Shown here in pieces: positions 9,497-19,898 of a stretch of 64,000 nt of DNA (position 1 is the stretch's first letter; every line of letters begins with the position of its first letter). Below the pieces are notes generated by a model. The model had not been told where the DNA came from. It saw nothing but the letters and a program-made list of their open reading frames with translations, and ran no database searches. The stretch is from assembly GCF_900103785.1 (NCBI RefSeq), contig NZ_FNHE01000001.1, forward strand, positions 633,085 to 697,084. The letters run 5' to 3'. A program made the translations under genes and the position numbers. Source of the stretch: Geodermatophilus siccatus. GTDB lineage: Bacteria > Actinomycetota > Actinomycetes > Mycobacteriales > Geodermatophilaceae.

Positions 9497-11955
9497 GCCC
9501 CACCTCCGGGGACCAGGCGGACGACGCCGCCGGGCGGGGTGCCCAGCCGGGTGCGCAGCTCGCTGCCCGGTGAGCGCATCGGCAGCCAGACCACCTGGTC
9601 GGGCATCGCGGTGACCAGCACCGGCAGGCTGACCTCTCCCATCGCGCCGCAGACGGTGACCCGGTCGCCGTGGGCCAGGCCCAGCCGGCGGGCGGTCCCC
9701 TCGCCGATGCGGGCGACCGGCGGGCGGGCGGTGCCGGCGAGTTCGGGCTCGTCGCGCTGCAGCGTGCCGACGTCCAGCAGCTGCCGCCACGAGGCGAGCA
9801 CCGCCTGGTCCTCGGCGAGCTCCGGGTCACCGGGCGGGACGACGTCCAGGCCGGTGACGCGCGGGCGCTCGGCGACGACCCCGAGGGCGGCGAGCTCGGC
9901 GCGGGCGACCTCCGGCGCGGGCAGCCGCAGGTCGACGTCCAGCTCGTCGGCCAGGCCCTGCAGCACGCGGCCGTCGGGCAGCCGGCCGGTGCCGTGCAGC
10001 GTGGTGTCGAACGGGCGCAGCCGGCCCTCCCAGTCCAGGTAGGCGCCGGCCTTCTCCGAGGCGGCGGCCACCGGCAGGACGACGTCGGCGTGCGCGGTGA
10101 CCGCGCTGGGCAGCATCTCGAGGCTGACCACGAAGTCGGCGTCGGCCAGCGCGGCCTCGGCCAGGCGCGGGTCGGGCAGGTCGGCCGGGTCGACGCCGCC
10201 GACCAGCAGCCCCCTGAGCTGCCCGTGCGTGACTGCGGTGAGGATCCCGTTCGTGTCGCGGCCGGGGGTGGCCGGCAGGTCGGGAACGCCCCAGGCGGCG
10301 GCGACCTGCGCGCGGGCGCCGGCGTCGGTGACCGGGCGGCCGCCGGGCAGCAGCGCCGGCAGCGCGCCGGCCTCGACCGCACCCCGCTCCCCGGCCCGCC
10401 GCGGCACCCAGGCCACCCGGGCGCCGGTGGCGCGGGCCAGCCCGACCAGGGCAGAGAACGCGCCCGGGGACTCGGCCAGGCGCTCGCCGGCGAGCACGAC
10501 CGCGCCGGGCTGCCGCAGCGCCTCGACCGCCGGGCCGCCCCAGGTGCCCTCGGCGAGGGCGGCCAGCGAGCGGGCCTCCGCGCCGGGACGGGTGGCGAGC
10601 ACGGTGGCCTGCAGCTTCTCGGCGGCGGTGGTGGGGAACGGGGCGAGGTCGTAGACCGCCAGCCGGTTCTTGCGCACCGCCCGGCGCAGCCGCAGGAAGA
10701 CGATCGGCGACTCCTCCTCCGGCTCGAGGCCGGCGAGCAGCACCGCGGGTGCGCTGGTCAGGTCGTCGTAGGTGACCGCTCCGTTGGCCGGACCGGTGCC
10801 CGCGACGTGCGCCACGAGGAACGCCAGCTCCTCGGCGGAGTGGGCGCGGGCGCGGGCGTCGACGTCGTTGGTGCCCAGCGCCACCCGGGCGAACTTGGCG
10901 TAGGCGTAGGCGTCCTCGACGGTCAGCCGGCCGCCGGGCAGCACCCCGACCCCGCCGGCGTCCCGCGCGGCCCGCAGCCCCTCGGCCGCCGCCGCCCACG
11001 CCTCCGGCCAGGACGCCGGCTCCAGCACGCCGTCCCGCCGGACCAGTGGGGTGGTGAGCCGCTCGTTGGCGGTGGCGTAGCGGAAGGCCCAGCGGCCCTT
11101 GTCGCAGTTCCACTCCTCGTTGACCGCGGGGTCCTCCCCCGCCAGCCGCCGCACGACCTTGCCGCGGCGGTAGTCGGTGCGCTGCGCGCACCCGGAGGCG
11201 CAGTGCTCGCAGACGCTGGGCTCGCTGCGCAGGTCGAACGGCCGGGCGCGGAAGCGGTACTGCGCGCTGGTCAGCGCCCCGACCGGGCAGATCTGCGTGG
11301 TGTTGCCCGAGAAGTAGGAGGAGAACGGCTCGTCCTCGTAGATGGCGACCTGCTCGAGGGCGCCGCGCTCGAACAGCTCGATGAACGGGTCGCCGGCGAC
11401 CTGCTGGGAGAACCGGGTGCACCGGGCGCACAGCACGCACCGCTCGCGGTCGAGCAGCACCTCGCTGCTGATCGGCAGCGGCTTGGGGTAGGTGCGCTTG
11501 ACGTCGACGAACCGGCTCTCGGCGCGGCCGTTGCTCATCGCCTGGTTCTGCAGCGGGCACTCGCCGCCCTTGTCGCAGACCGGGCAGTCCAGCGGGTGGT
11601 TGATCAGCAGCAGCTCCATCGTGCCCTGCTGCGCCTTGTCGGCGACCGGGCTGGTGAGCTGGGTCTTCACCACCATCCCGTCGGTGACCGGCATGGTGCA
11701 GGAGGCCACCGGCTTGCGCTGGCCCTCCACCTCGACCAGGCACTGGCGGCACGCGCCGACCGGCTCGAGCAGCGGGTGGTCGCAGAACCGCGGGATCTGC
11801 ACGCCGATCATCTCGGCGGCCCGGATGATCAGCGTCCCCTTGGGCACCGCGACGTCGAAGCCGTCGATGGTGCAGTGGACGGCGTCCGGCGGGGTGTGCG
11901 GGCCCGGCGCGCCGGGCGGGACCGCCGCCGCGGGGGTCGGGTTGGTGAGTGTCAC
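9493..11955 (-). CDS. nuoG: NADH-quinone oxidoreductase subunit G
   Basis: Large peripheral subunit, 820 aa. N-terminal 2Fe-2S ferredoxin domain ([15 protein letters not shown] ... C), then the His/Cys cluster region [19 protein letters not shown], a 4Fe-4S site [11 protein letters not shown], and the N7-type site [17 protein letters not shown]. The C-terminal two thirds is a molybdopterin-oxidoreductase-like fold used structurally. It relays electrons from NuoE/F to NuoI. The start follows nuoF with an overlap of 4 bp. Confidence 0.96.
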   Translation of the reverse strand: MTLTNPTPAAAVPPGAPGPHTPPDAVHCTIDGFDVAVPKGTLIIRAAEMIGVQIPRFCDHPLLEPVGACRQCLVEVEGQRKPVASCTMPVTDGMVVKTQLTSPVADKAQQGTMELLLINHPLDCPVCDKGGECPLQNQAMSNGRAESRFVDVKRTYPKPLPISSEVLLDRERCVLCARCTRFSQQVAGDPFIELFERGALEQVAIYEDEPFSSYFSGNTTQICPVGALTSAQYRFRARPFDLRSEPSVCEHCASGCAQRTDYRRGKVVRRLAGEDPAVNEEWNCDKGRWAFRYATANERLTTPLVRRDGVLEPASWPEAWAAAAEGLRAARDAGGVGVLPGGRLTVEDAYAYAKFARVALGTNDVDARARAHSAEELAFLVAHVAGTGPANGAVTYDDLTSAPAVLLAGLEPEEESPIVFLRLRRAVRKNRLAVYDLAPFPTTAAEKLQATVLATRPGAEARSLAALAEGTWGGPAVEALRQPGAVVLAGERLAESPGAFSALVGLARATGARVAWVPRRAGERGAVEAGALPALLPGGRPVTDAGARAQVAAAWGVPDLPATPGRDTNGILTAVTHGQLRGLLVGGVDPADLPDPRLAEAALADADFVVSLEMLPSAVTAHADVVLPVAAASEKAGAYLDWEGRLRPFDTTLHGTGRLPDGRVLQGLADELDVDLRLPAPEVARAELAALGVVAERPRVTGLDVVPPGDPELAEDQAVLASWRQLLDVGTLQRDEPELAGTARPPVARIGEGTARRLGLAHGDRVTVCGAMGEVSLPVLVTAMPDQVVWLPMRSPGSELRTRLGTPPGGVVRLVPGGGA

Positions 11956-13280
11956 GAGGCGACTCCGACGGGCTCGAGCCGGAGGCTGCGGCCGAGGCGG
12001 CCCTGTTCCTCCGGGGGCAGCAGCGCGACGTAGTCGTCGCGGAAGTACTTCAGGGAGCTGCTGATGCAGCTGGTCGCGCCGTCACCCAGGGCGCAGAACG
12101 AGCGGCCCAGGATGTTGTCGCAGGTGTCGGTGAGCAGGTCCAGGTCGGCCGCCGTCCCCCGGCCGTCGACCAGCCGCTGCAGGACCTGGACCAGCCAGTA
12201 GGTCCCCTCGCGGCAGGGGGTGCACTTGCCGCAGCTCTCGTGCGCGTAGAACTCGGTGAAGCGCAGGGTCGCCTCGACGATCGAGTCGGTCTCGTCGAAG
12301 ACCATGAGCGCGGTGGTGCCGAGCATCGAGCCCGCGGCGGCCACCGAGTCGAAGTCCAGCGGGACGTCGAGGTGCTCCGGCGTGAAGTACGGCGTCGAGG
12401 AACCCCCCGGGGTCCAGAACTTCAGCTGGTGCCCGGGGCGGACGCCGCCGGCCATCTCCAGCAGCTCGCGCATCGTCGTCCCCATGGGGGCCTCGTACTG
12501 GCCGGGGCGGACGACGCGGCCCGACAGCGAGTAGATCTTCGGCCCGGGCGACTTCTCCGGGCCGAACTCCTTGAACCAGTCCGAGCCGCCGCGGACGACG
12601 AACGGCACGCTGGCCAGCGTCTCGACGTTGTTGATCACCGTCGGGGCGCCGTAGAGGCCGGCGACGGCCGGGAACGGCGGCTTGAGGCGCGGCTGCCCGC
12701 GGTAGCCCTCGAGCGAGTCGAGCAGCGCGGTCTCCTCGCCGCAGATGTAGGCGCCGGCGCCCGCGTGCACGATCAGCTCCAGGTCGTAGCCCGAGCCGAG
12801 GATGTCGCGGCCCAGATAGCCGGCCTCGTAGGCCTCGCGGACGGCGTTGACCAGCCGACGGTGGGCGTGCACCGCCTCGCCGCGGACGTAGATGACCGCC
12901 AGGTGCGACCGGATCGCGTAGGCGGAGATGACCACGCCCTCCACCAGGGAGTGCGGGTCGGCCATCATCAGCGGCAGGTCCTTGCAGGTGCCCGGCTCGC
13001 CCTCGTCGGCGTTGACCACGAGGTACTTGGGCATCGCGGCCGGCCCGCTGGGCGTCTCGCCCGGCTTGGGCTGGGGGATGAAGCTCCACTTCATGCCGGT
13101 CGGGAAGCCGGCACCGCCGCGGCCGCGCAGCCCGGAGTCCTTGACCAGGCCGACGAGTTCCTCGGGGGTCATGGACAGCGCGGTGCGCAGGGCGGTGTAG
13201 CCGTCGAGCCGTTCGTAGGTCGACAGCCGCCAGGACCGCGGCTCGGCCCAGCGGGAGGTCAGCACCGGTGCGAGGGGCAT
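11952..13280 (-). CDS. nuoF: NADH-quinone oxidoreductase subunit F (NADH and FMN binding)
   Basis: Catalytic subunit that oxidises NADH and passes electrons through FMN, 442 aa. The NADH site [13 protein letters not shown] is near residue 50, the FMN-associated [19 protein letters not shown] in the middle, and cluster N3 ligands [13 protein letters not shown] with the later Cys in [10 protein letters not shown]. The ATG at 13280 lies one base after the nuoE stop. A longer upstream frame overlaps nuoE and is rejected. Confidence 0.97.
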   Translation of the reverse strand: MPLAPVLTSRWAEPRSWRLSTYERLDGYTALRTALSMTPEELVGLVKDSGLRGRGGAGFPTGMKWSFIPQPKPGETPSGPAAMPKYLVVNADEGEPGTCKDLPLMMADPHSLVEGVVISAYAIRSHLAVIYVRGEAVHAHRRLVNAVREAYEAGYLGRDILGSGYDLELIVHAGAGAYICGEETALLDSLEGYRGQPRLKPPFPAVAGLYGAPTVINNVETLASVPFVVRGGSDWFKEFGPEKSPGPKIYSLSGRVVRPGQYEAPMGTTMRELLEMAGGVRPGHQLKFWTPGGSSTPYFTPEHLDVPLDFDSVAAAGSMLGTTALMVFDETDSIVEATLRFTEFYAHESCGKCTPCREGTYWLVQVLQRLVDGRGTAADLDLLTDTCDNILGRSFCALGDGATSCISSSLKYFRDDYVALLPPEEQGRLGRSLRLEPVGVAS

Positions 13281-13281
13281 G

Positions 13282-14334
13282 TCAGGCCTTCCCGTCGGCT
13301 CGGGGTGGATTCGGGCTGGGCGGGGAGGGCGGAGTCGTGCCGGTGGCGGGTTCGGCCGCGGGCGGGGTCTCGGTGCCGGCCCGTTGCCGCCCGCGCGGCT
13401 GGCCGTACTCGGCTCCCCTGTCCGGGTGGGCCTGCGCGGCGCCGGCCCGCTCGGCGGGGGTGTCGGCCGCGGCGACGCGGGCGTCGGCGGCCTCGGCCTC
13501 CGGGGTCTCGCCGGTGCGGCCGGAGGGCCGCGTCGTCTCGCGCGGCTCGGTCCCCGCCGGCTCGGCCTCGTCGGCCGGCGGGCGGCCCGGCATCGGCGGG
13601 GCGGACTCGCCGCGCTCGGCGGCCAGCCGCAGCCCGGCCAGCGTCGGGTCGATCGAGCCCTCGGCGTCGATCGCCGCCGCACGGGCGTCCTCGGTGCCGT
13701 ACTGGTCGAAGCCGGCCAGCTGGCGGGAGACCCCGCGGAAGTCGGTCAGCGGGGCGCCGCGGGTGGGGTGCGGCTTCTCCCCCCGGCGCAGGGCGGCGAC
13801 CAGCGCGCGGGCGCTCTCGACGTCCTGCTGGTCGTAGAACTCGTAGTCGACGGTGACCACCGGCGCGTAGTCGCAGGCGGCCAGGCACTCGGCGTGCTCG
13901 AGGGTGACCGAGCCGTCGGCGGCGGTCTCGTCGTGGTGGACGCCGAGGTCGGCGCTGAGGGCGTCGAAGATCCGCTGCCCGCCCAGCACGCTGCACAGCG
14001 TGTTGGTGCAGACGCTGACCAGGTGCCGACCGGTGGGACGGCGCTTGTACATCGTGTAGAAGGTCGCGACCGCACCCACCTCGGCCTTGGTCAGGCCCAG
14101 CTCCTCGGCGCACAGCGCCACGCCCTCGGGCGAGACGTAGCCCTGGTGGCTCTGGACCAGGTGCAGCATCGGCAGCAACGCCGAGCGCGGCTGCGGGTAG
14201 CGGGCGATGATCTCCCGCGCCTCGAGCCGGACCTGCTCGGTCAGCGGCGGCAGGTCCGCGGCGGGCGGCTCGACCGGGCTGGAGTCCAGCCCGGTGACCG
14301 CCGTCCCCTCGGCCGATCCCGGGAGCGCACTCAC
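13282..14334 (-). CDS. nuoE: NADH-quinone oxidoreductase subunit E with a long low-complexity tail
   Basis: 2Fe-2S (N1a) subunit. The cluster ligands are seen as SVCTNTLCSVLGG and ECLAACDYAPVV (C-x4-C ... C-x3-C). The thioredoxin-like domain covers about residues 20-190, followed by a Pro/Ala/Glu-rich tail to residue 350 with no recognisable fold. The GTG at 14334 is preferred to the GTG at 14418 because a strong AGGAGG lies five bases before it. The 84 bp upstream form a dispersed repeat (family 1) that would otherwise be translated as a 28-residue leader. Confidence 0.93.
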   Translation of the reverse strand: MSALPGSAEGTAVTGLDSSPVEPPAADLPPLTEQVRLEAREIIARYPQPRSALLPMLHLVQSHQGYVSPEGVALCAEELGLTKAEVGAVATFYTMYKRRPTGRHLVSVCTNTLCSVLGGQRIFDALSADLGVHHDETAADGSVTLEHAECLAACDYAPVVTVDYEFYDQQDVESARALVAALRRGEKPHPTRGAPLTDFRGVSRQLAGFDQYGTEDARAAAIDAEGSIDPTLAGLRLAAERGESAPPMPGRPPADEAEPAGTEPRETTRPSGRTGETPEAEAADARVAAADTPAERAGAAQAHPDRGAEYGQPRGRQRAGTETPPAAEPATGTTPPSPPSPNPPRADGKA

Positions 14335-14418
14335 GTCGCCTCCTCGCTGGCGCTCGTCGACGCCGCTCGTGGCACTGCTGTGTCCCTGGCCGAGCTCGCG
14401 AGCTCGCTCATCTGTCAC
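14335..14418 (-). repeat. Family 1 repeat, copy A (nuoD-nuoE junction)
   Basis: Begins GTGACAGATGAGCGAGC over the nuoD stop and ends CGACGAGCGCCAGCGAGGAG next to the nuoE start, so it supplies the nuoE Shine-Dalgarno. The ends match copies at 32831-32984, 42562-42634 and 58005-58080, while the middle differs. It is the only sizeable spacer among the tightly overlapping nuoB-to-nuoG genes. Confidence 0.75.
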
Positions 14419-15739
14419 ACCCGCCCATCACCGGGTCGAGCGAGGCGATCGCGGCGATGACGTCGGCGATCATGCCGCCCTCGCTCATCGCCGCCGTGGC
14501 CTGCAGGTTGACGAAGCTGGGGTCGCGCACGTGCACCCGCCAGGGTCGGGTGCCGCCGTCGCTGACCACGTGGTAGCCGAGCTCGCCGCGCGGGGACTCG
14601 ATGGGCACGTAGACCTGGCCGGCCGGTACCCGGAAGCCCTCGGTGACCAGCTTGAAGTGGTGGATCAGGGCCTCCATCGACTGCCCCATGATGTGCTCGA
14701 CGTGCTCCGGGCTGTTGCCCATGCCGTCGGGCCCGAGGGAGAGCTGCGCGGGCCAGGCGATCTTCTTGTCCTCGACCATGACCGGCCCGGGCTCCAGGCG
14801 GTCCAGCGCCTGCTCGACGATCTTCAGCGACTCGTTGATCTCGGCCATGCGGACCAGGTAGCGGCCCCACGCGTCGCAGGTGTCGGCGGTCGGCACCTCG
14901 AAGTCGTAGGTCTCGTAGCCCAGGTACGGCTCGACCTTGCGCAGGTCCCACGGCAGCCCGGCAGCGCGCAGCACCGGCCCGGTGACGCCGAGCGCCACGC
15001 AACCGGTCACGTCGAGGTAGCCGGCGTCCTTGAGCCGGGCCTGCCAGATCGGCTGACCGGTGAGCAGCTTGTGGAAGTCGGCGACCCGGGCCGGCATGAC
15101 CTCGAGGAACTCCCGGATGTGCTCCACCGCGCCGGGCGGGAGGTCCTGCGCCAGACCGCCGGGGCGGATGTAGGCGTGGTTCATCCGCAGGCCGGTGATC
15201 TCCTCGAGCAGGTCGAGGACCAGCTCCCGCTCGCGGAAGCCGTTGGTCATCCCGGTGAGCGCGCCCATCTCCATGCCGAAGGTGGCCAGCGCGACCAGGT
15301 GCGAGGCGATCCGGTTGAGCTCCATGACCAGGACGCGGATGGTCCGCGCCCGCTGCGGCGCCTCGACGCCCAGCAGCTTCTCGACCGCCATGGAGTAGCC
15401 GGCCTCGTTGTACAGCGGGGACAGGTAGTCCATCCGCGTCACGAAGGTCGTGCCCTGGACCCAGTTGCGGTACTCGGTGTTCTTCTCGATCCCGGTGTGC
15501 AGGTAGCCGATGACCACCCGCGCCTTGGTGACCGTCTCGCCCTCGAGGTCGAGCACCAGCCGCAGCACGCCGTGGGTGGAGGGGTGCTGCGGACCCATGT
15601 TCACGACGAGGCGTTCCTCGCCGTAGGCCTCGGTGCCCAGCGTCTGGTCCCAGTCGCCGCCGGTGACGGTGTAGACCCGACCCTCGGTCGTCTCCCGGGA
15701 GCCGGCGTAGGGGTCGGCCGGGTTGTACGTGGTGCTCAT
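14408..15739 (-). CDS. nuoD: NADH-quinone oxidoreductase subunit D
   Basis: 49-kDa-type subunit forming the quinone chamber with NuoB and NuoH, 443 aa. [20 protein letters not shown] carries the conserved HPSTHG loop, with [17 protein letters not shown] and the C-terminal DPVMGGCDR also typical. The ATG at 15739 overlaps the nuoC stop (ATGA). The frame runs upstream through nuoC only as a shadow. Confidence 0.97.
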   Translation of the reverse strand: MSTTYNPADPYAGSRETTEGRVYTVTGGDWDQTLGTEAYGEERLVVNMGPQHPSTHGVLRLVLDLEGETVTKARVVIGYLHTGIEKNTEYRNWVQGTTFVTRMDYLSPLYNEAGYSMAVEKLLGVEAPQRARTIRVLVMELNRIASHLVALATFGMEMGALTGMTNGFRERELVLDLLEEITGLRMNHAYIRPGGLAQDLPPGAVEHIREFLEVMPARVADFHKLLTGQPIWQARLKDAGYLDVTGCVALGVTGPVLRAAGLPWDLRKVEPYLGYETYDFEVPTADTCDAWGRYLVRMAEINESLKIVEQALDRLEPGPVMVEDKKIAWPAQLSLGPDGMGNSPEHVEHIMGQSMEALIHHFKLVTEGFRVPAGQVYVPIESPRGELGYHVVSDGGTRPWRVHVRDPSFVNLQATAAMSEGGMIADVIAAIASLDPVMGGCDR

Positions 15740-16469
15740 CGGTAGGCCCTCCGGGTGTCCGGTGGCGGGATGGTGGCGTCGTGGTACTCGACCGGCACGC
15801 CGCCGAGCGGGTAGTCCTTGCGCTGGGGGTGGCCGTCCCAGTCGTCGGGCATGAGGATCCGGGTCAGCGCCGGGTGGCCGTCGAAGACGACGCCGAACAT
15901 GTCCCAGGTCTCCCGCTCGTGCCAGTCCGCCGTCGGGTAGACCGACGTGACCGACGGGACGTGCGGGTCCTCGGCGGTGACCGCCACCTCCAGCCGGATC
16001 CGCCGCCGGTAGGTCATCGAGGTCAGGTGGAGGACGACGTGCAGCCGCGGCCGGCCGGGCTCGGCCGCCGGACCGCCGCTGTCGAGGTAGTCGACGCCGG
16101 AGACGCTGCTGCACAGCTCGAAGCGCAGCGCCTCGTCGTCCCGCAGGGCCCGCACCAGGGTCAGCAGGTGCTCGCGGGCGACGAAGTAGGTGATCTCGCC
16201 GCGGTCGACCAGCACCCGCTGCACCGCGGCGTCGTAGGTCGCCTGCCCGACCGCCTCGATCAGCGCGTCGGTGACCTCGTCGAAGTACCCGCCGTAGGGC
16301 CTCTCGGTGGAGTGCAGGGCGACCGCGCCGCCGGGCTCGACGCGGACCAGGCCGCCGAAGCCGGAGGTGTCGCCGCTGCCGCTGACCCCGAACGCGCCCT
16401 TGCGGAAGCCGCCCGAGGGCGCGGCCGCCCCCTGGCCGGCGTCCGTGCCGCTGCGGTCGCCCGGGCCGG

Positions 16470-16473
<4 letters not shown>
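15736..16473 (-). CDS. nuoC: NADH-quinone oxidoreductase subunit C
   Basis: 30-kDa-type peripheral subunit, 245 aa. The signature [20 protein letters not shown] and [16 protein letters not shown] are at the C-terminal half. The first 45 residues are Gly-rich and variable. The GTG start overlaps the nuoB stop (GTGA), and the stop overlaps the nuoD start. Confidence 0.96.
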
Positions 16474-17150
<677 letters not shown>

Positions 17151-17160
17151 GGCAGGCCCC

Positions 17161-17523
17161 TCAGTCCCAGTCCAGGCCGCCGCGTCGCCACACGTAGACG
17201 TAGGCGATGAACACGGTGCCGATGAAGACGACCATCTCGACCAGCCCGAAGACGCCCAGCGCGTCGTTGGCGACGGCCCACGGGTAGAGGAAGACGATCT
17301 CGATGTCGAAGACGATGAAGATCATCGCCGTCAGGTAGTACTTGATCGGGAAGCGACCGCCGGTCAGCGGCTGGTCCACCGGTTCGATGCCGCACTCGTA
17401 GGCGGCCAGCTTGGCCCGGTTGTGCCGGCGGGGGCCCACGAACGGGGCGACCGTGACGGAGAACAGCGCGAAGGCCGCGGCCAGCGCGAACAGGCCGACG
17501 ATCGGGACGTACTGCGAGAGCAC
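17161..17523 (-). CDS. nuoA: NADH-quinone oxidoreductase subunit A
   Basis: Small membrane subunit, 120 aa, with three hydrophobic segments. The loop YECGIEP holds the conserved Cys, and [11 protein letters not shown] lies in the second segment. GTG start at 17523, 46 bp downstream of menJ. It is the first nuo gene of the run. Confidence 0.97.
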   Translation of the reverse strand: MLSQYVPIVGLFALAAAFALFSVTVAPFVGPRRHNRAKLAAYECGIEPVDQPLTGGRFPIKYYLTAMIFIVFDIEIVFLYPWAVANDALGVFGLVEMVVFIGTVFIAYVYVWRRGGLDWD

Positions 17524-17569
17524 CAGCGCCTACCTCTCGTCGTCGTGGGTCGGGTCGGGGGCGGTCACG

Positions 17570-18829
17570 TCAGACCGCCGGGGCCAGGCGGGTGAGGACG
17601 GCGACGGCGCGGTCGAACCGGTCGCCGTCCCGGCCGTCGGAGAGGTTGCCCATCAGCCGCAGCGCCCGGGCCACCAGCGCCGGCCGCTTGAGCCCGTGCG
17701 CGGTCGCGAAGCGGACCAGGTCCGGGCGGGCCAGCAGCGCGAGGAAGCCGGTGCCCAGCCGGTGGTGCCGCCCGTACTCCTCGCGCAGCCGCTGGGGGTA
17801 CCGGCGCAGCACGGCCTCGCGGGCCGGGCCCTCCGGGGCGGCCAGGCCTGCGACGGCGGCCTCCGCGGCCATCCGCCCGGTCTCCAGCGCGTAGCTGATG
17901 CCCTCGCCGTTGAACGGGTTGACCGTGCCGGCGGCGTCGCCGGCCAGGAGCAGCCCGCGGGTGTAGGCCGGCCCGCGGTGCAGGGCCATCGGCAGGCCGG
18001 CGCCGCGCAGCGGGGTGACCGCGTGCTCCTCGCCGAGCTCCCACTCCCGCGGCAGGGTGGCCAGCCACTCGCGCAGCACCGCCCGCGGCTCGGCGCCGGT
18101 GCCCCGGCGGGTGTCGAGCAGGCCGAAGCCGACGTTGCTGGTGCCGTCGCCCATGCCGAAGGCCCACCCGTAGCCGGGCATCGAGTCCGGGCTCGGGCCG
18201 GCGGGCGAGAGGTCGAAGGAGACGTCCAGGTAGTCGTCGTGCGTGCGCGGGGAGGTCACGTACCGGCGGACGGCGACGCCGAGTGGCCGGTCCTCCCGCC
18301 GGAGCAGCCCCAGCGCCTTGGCCAGCCGGCCGGAGAGGCCCTCGGCGGAGACCACCAGCGGCGCGCGCCAGGTGGTCGGCGCGCGGTCCGGGCCCTCTTC
18401 GGCGTGCACCCCGGCGACCCGGCCGGCGTCGTCGAGCAGCGGGCCGGTGACCGTGACCTCCTGCACCAGCCGGGCGCCGGCCGCGACAGCGTGCGCGGCG
18501 AGCCCGGCGTCGAGGTCGCGGCGGCTGCGGACCAGGCTGTGGCCGGGCCAGCGCTGCAGGGTCGGCCAGTCGACCTCGACCACCTGGCCGCCGCCGGTGA
18601 CCCGCAGCCCCTTGTGCCGGACCCAGCCGGTGGTGTCGACGCCCAGGTCGTCGAGCGCCTTGACGGCGCGCGGGGTCAGCCCGTCGCCGCAGACCTTCTC
18701 GCGGGGCAGCCGGGCCTTCTCCAGGACGGCGACGTCGAGGCCGGCGCGGGTGAGGTGCCAGGCGGCCGAGGAGCCCGCCGGACCGGCGCCGACGACGACC
18801 ACGTCGGCCCGCCGGTCGCCGTCGTCCAC
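17570..18829 (-). CDS. menJ: Geranylgeranyl reductase family flavoprotein, probably menaquinone reductase
   Basis: FAD-dependent reductase, 419 aa. N-terminal dinucleotide fold VVVVGAGPAGSSAAWHL, then EKVCGDGLTPRAV and the second FAD motif LLAGDAAGTVNPFNGEGI near residue 300, as in the geranylgeranyl reductase family. In M. tuberculosis the homologue MenJ saturates one isoprene unit of menaquinone. The position between menG and nuoA makes that role likely here, but substrate specificity is inferred. GTG start at 18829 with AGGGG about 7 nt upstream. The Rex operator sits 34-51 bp before the start. Confidence 0.9.
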   Translation of the reverse strand: MDDGDRRADVVVVGAGPAGSSAAWHLTRAGLDVAVLEKARLPREKVCGDGLTPRAVKALDDLGVDTTGWVRHKGLRVTGGGQVVEVDWPTLQRWPGHSLVRSRRDLDAGLAAHAVAAGARLVQEVTVTGPLLDDAGRVAGVHAEEGPDRAPTTWRAPLVVSAEGLSGRLAKALGLLRREDRPLGVAVRRYVTSPRTHDDYLDVSFDLSPAGPSPDSMPGYGWAFGMGDGTSNVGFGLLDTRRGTGAEPRAVLREWLATLPREWELGEEHAVTPLRGAGLPMALHRGPAYTRGLLLAGDAAGTVNPFNGEGISYALETGRMAAEAAVAGLAAPEGPAREAVLRRYPQRLREEYGRHHRLGTGFLALLARPDLVRFATAHGLKRPALVARALRLMGNLSDGRDGDRFDRAVAVLTRLAPAV

Positions 18830-18862
18830 CTCGGTCCCCTCCGTTCGAGTTCCCCGGCCACT

Positions 18863-18880
18863 TTGTGAATTGCTTCACAA
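18863..18880 (-). promoter_or_regulatory. Rex operator upstream of menJ-nuo
   Basis: TTGTGAA-TTGC-TTCACAA is a perfect 7-4-7 palindrome and matches the Streptomyces Rex operator form TGTGAA-N4-TTCACA at every fixed base. The symmetry continues outwards to 18856-18887 with one mismatched pair. Rex is encoded at 41873-42556. The site lies between the likely promoter and the menJ start, where bound repressor would block transcription of the operon when NADH is low. Confidence 0.88.
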
Positions 18881-18895
18881 GGTGGCCCGGTCCCC

Positions 18896-18926
18896 ACTCT
18901 AGGCCGGGGTGTGACCTTGGTGACAA
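18896..18926 (-). promoter_or_regulatory. Candidate promoter of the menJ-nuo operon
   Basis: On the minus strand a -10-like TAGAGT (18896-18901) and a -35-like TTGTCA (18921-18926) are 19 bases apart, slightly long. The start point would fall near 18889, placing the Rex operator at about +9 to +26. Confidence 0.45.
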
Positions 18927-18957
18927 GTGGCTTCCCGGAATGGCGCGTCACAGTTGG

Positions 18958-19080
18958 GTCAAGGACCCCGTCCTCCTCGGGAAGGCCCCGTCCCCTCACC
19001 CCTCGCACGCTCGGGGCGAGCCTCCGGACGGGGCCACCCGGGCTCGCGGCGAGCCTCTGGCCGGGGCCGCCCCGGGAGAA
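18958..19080. repeat. Family 2 palindromic repeat, one full and one partial copy
   Basis: Between menG (ends 19087) and menJ. Contains GGACCCCGTCCTCC, CCCCTCGCACGCTCGGGG and CGAGCCTCCGGACGGGGCC, followed by a second GCTCGCGGCGAGCCTC unit. Complementary arms give a long imperfect hairpin that could end menG transcription before the menJ promoter. Confidence 0.6.
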
Positions 19081-19086
19081 CGGCGT

Positions 19087-19863
19087 TCAGGTGAGCGGCT
19101 TGCGACCGCGGTGCAGCGCCACGATGCCGCCGGTGAGGTCGCGCCACGCGACGTCGGACCAGCCGGCGGCCTGCAGCCGGGCGGCGAGCGCCGGCTGGTC
19201 GGGCCAGGCCCGGATCGACTCGGCCAGGTAGACGTAGGCCTCCGGGTTGCTGCTCACCGCGCGGGCGATCCGTGGCAGCGCGCGCATCAGGTACTCGGTG
19301 TAGACGGTGCGGAACGGCGCCCAGGTGGGGCTGGAGAACTCGCAGACCACCAGCGTCCCGCCGGGCCGGGTGACCCGGGCGAACTCGCGCAGCGCGGCGT
19401 CGGGGTCGGCGACGTTGCGCAGGCCGAAGGAGATGACCACGCCGTCGACGCTCTCGTCGGCCACCGGCAGCGCCATGGCGTCACCGGCCACCTTGGGCAC
19501 CGGCCGGGCCGCGCCCGCGCGCAGCATGCCCTGGGAGAAGTCGCAGGCGATGGCGCGCACGCCGCCGGCCGCCAGCTCGACGGTCGACACCGCCGTCCCG
19601 GCGGCGACGTCGAGCACGGTCTGCCCCGGACGGGCGCCGAGCGCCGCGCGGGTGGCCCGCCGCCAGGAGGCGTCGAGACCGCCGGAGAGCACCGTGTTGG
19701 TCAGGTCGTAGCGCGCCGCGACCCGGTCGAACATGGCCGCGACGTCGGCCGGCTGCTTGTCCAGACCTGCCCGCAGTGGGAGGACCCCCTCCTCCCCACC
19801 CCTCGCAGGCTCGCGGCGGGCCCCGGGAGAGGGCCTGTGTGCGCTGTCTCGCCGGTCTGCCAC
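19087..19863 (-). CDS. menG: Demethylmenaquinone methyltransferase with a repeat-encoded N-terminus
   Basis: SAM-dependent methyltransferase of the UbiE/MenG family that makes the last ring methylation of menaquinone. [17 protein letters not shown], the SAM site [12 protein letters not shown] and [20 protein letters not shown] are all present. Homologues start close to the LDKQP segment, but no ATG, GTG or TTG exists there in frame. The nearest is GTG 19863, giving 258 aa with about 30 extra N-terminal residues ([11 protein letters not shown]...) encoded by a family 2 repeat. A -10-like TAGCGT (19872-19877, minus strand) eight bases before that GTG supports this leaderless start. A CTG start nearer LDKQP is the alternative. 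Confidence 0.93.
   Translation of the reverse strand: MADRRDSAHRPSPGARREPARGGEEGVLPLRAGLDKQPADVAAMFDRVAARYDLTNTVLSGGLDASWRRATRAALGARPGQTVLDVAAGTAVSTVELAAGGVRAIACDFSQGMLRAGAARPVPKVAGDAMALPVADESVDGVVISFGLRNVADPDAALREFARVTRPGGTLVVCEFSSPTWAPFRTVYTEYLMRALPRIARAVSSNPEAYVYLAESIRAWPDQPALAARLQAAGWSDVAWRDLTGGIVALHRGRKPLT
19776..19835. repeat. Family 2 repeat inside the menG reading frame
   Basis: Carries the same blocks as other copies: GGACCCCCTCCTCCCCACCC, CTCGCAGGCTCGCGG and GGGCCCCGGGA. Unlike the rest it lies within an open reading frame and would be translated as the menG N-terminus. Confidence 0.65.
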
Positions 19864-19871
19864 GACGGGCG

Positions 19872-19892
19872 ACGCTACCGGCTGCCTACGCT
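19872..19892. promoter_or_regulatory. Back-to-back leaderless promoters of menG and menF
   Basis: TAGCGT on the minus strand (19872-19877) lies eight bases before the menG GTG. TACGCT on the plus strand (19887-19892) lies six bases before the menF GTG. Both fit the TANNNT box of leaderless actinobacterial promoters. With only nine bases between the boxes, the two polymerases should compete. Confidence 0.6.
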
Positions 19893-19898
19893 GGGGCC

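Noticed and set aside
14334..14418. NuoE starting at GTG 14418
   Set aside because: That leader is the family 1 repeat; AGGAGG is correctly placed only for GTG 14334.
18841..18860. A GTTCGAGTTCCCCGG stretch resembling the T-arm of a tRNA
   Set aside because: No acceptor, D or anticodon arms can be built around it; the sequence is the menJ leader next to the Rex operator. No tRNA or rRNA gene was found in the window.
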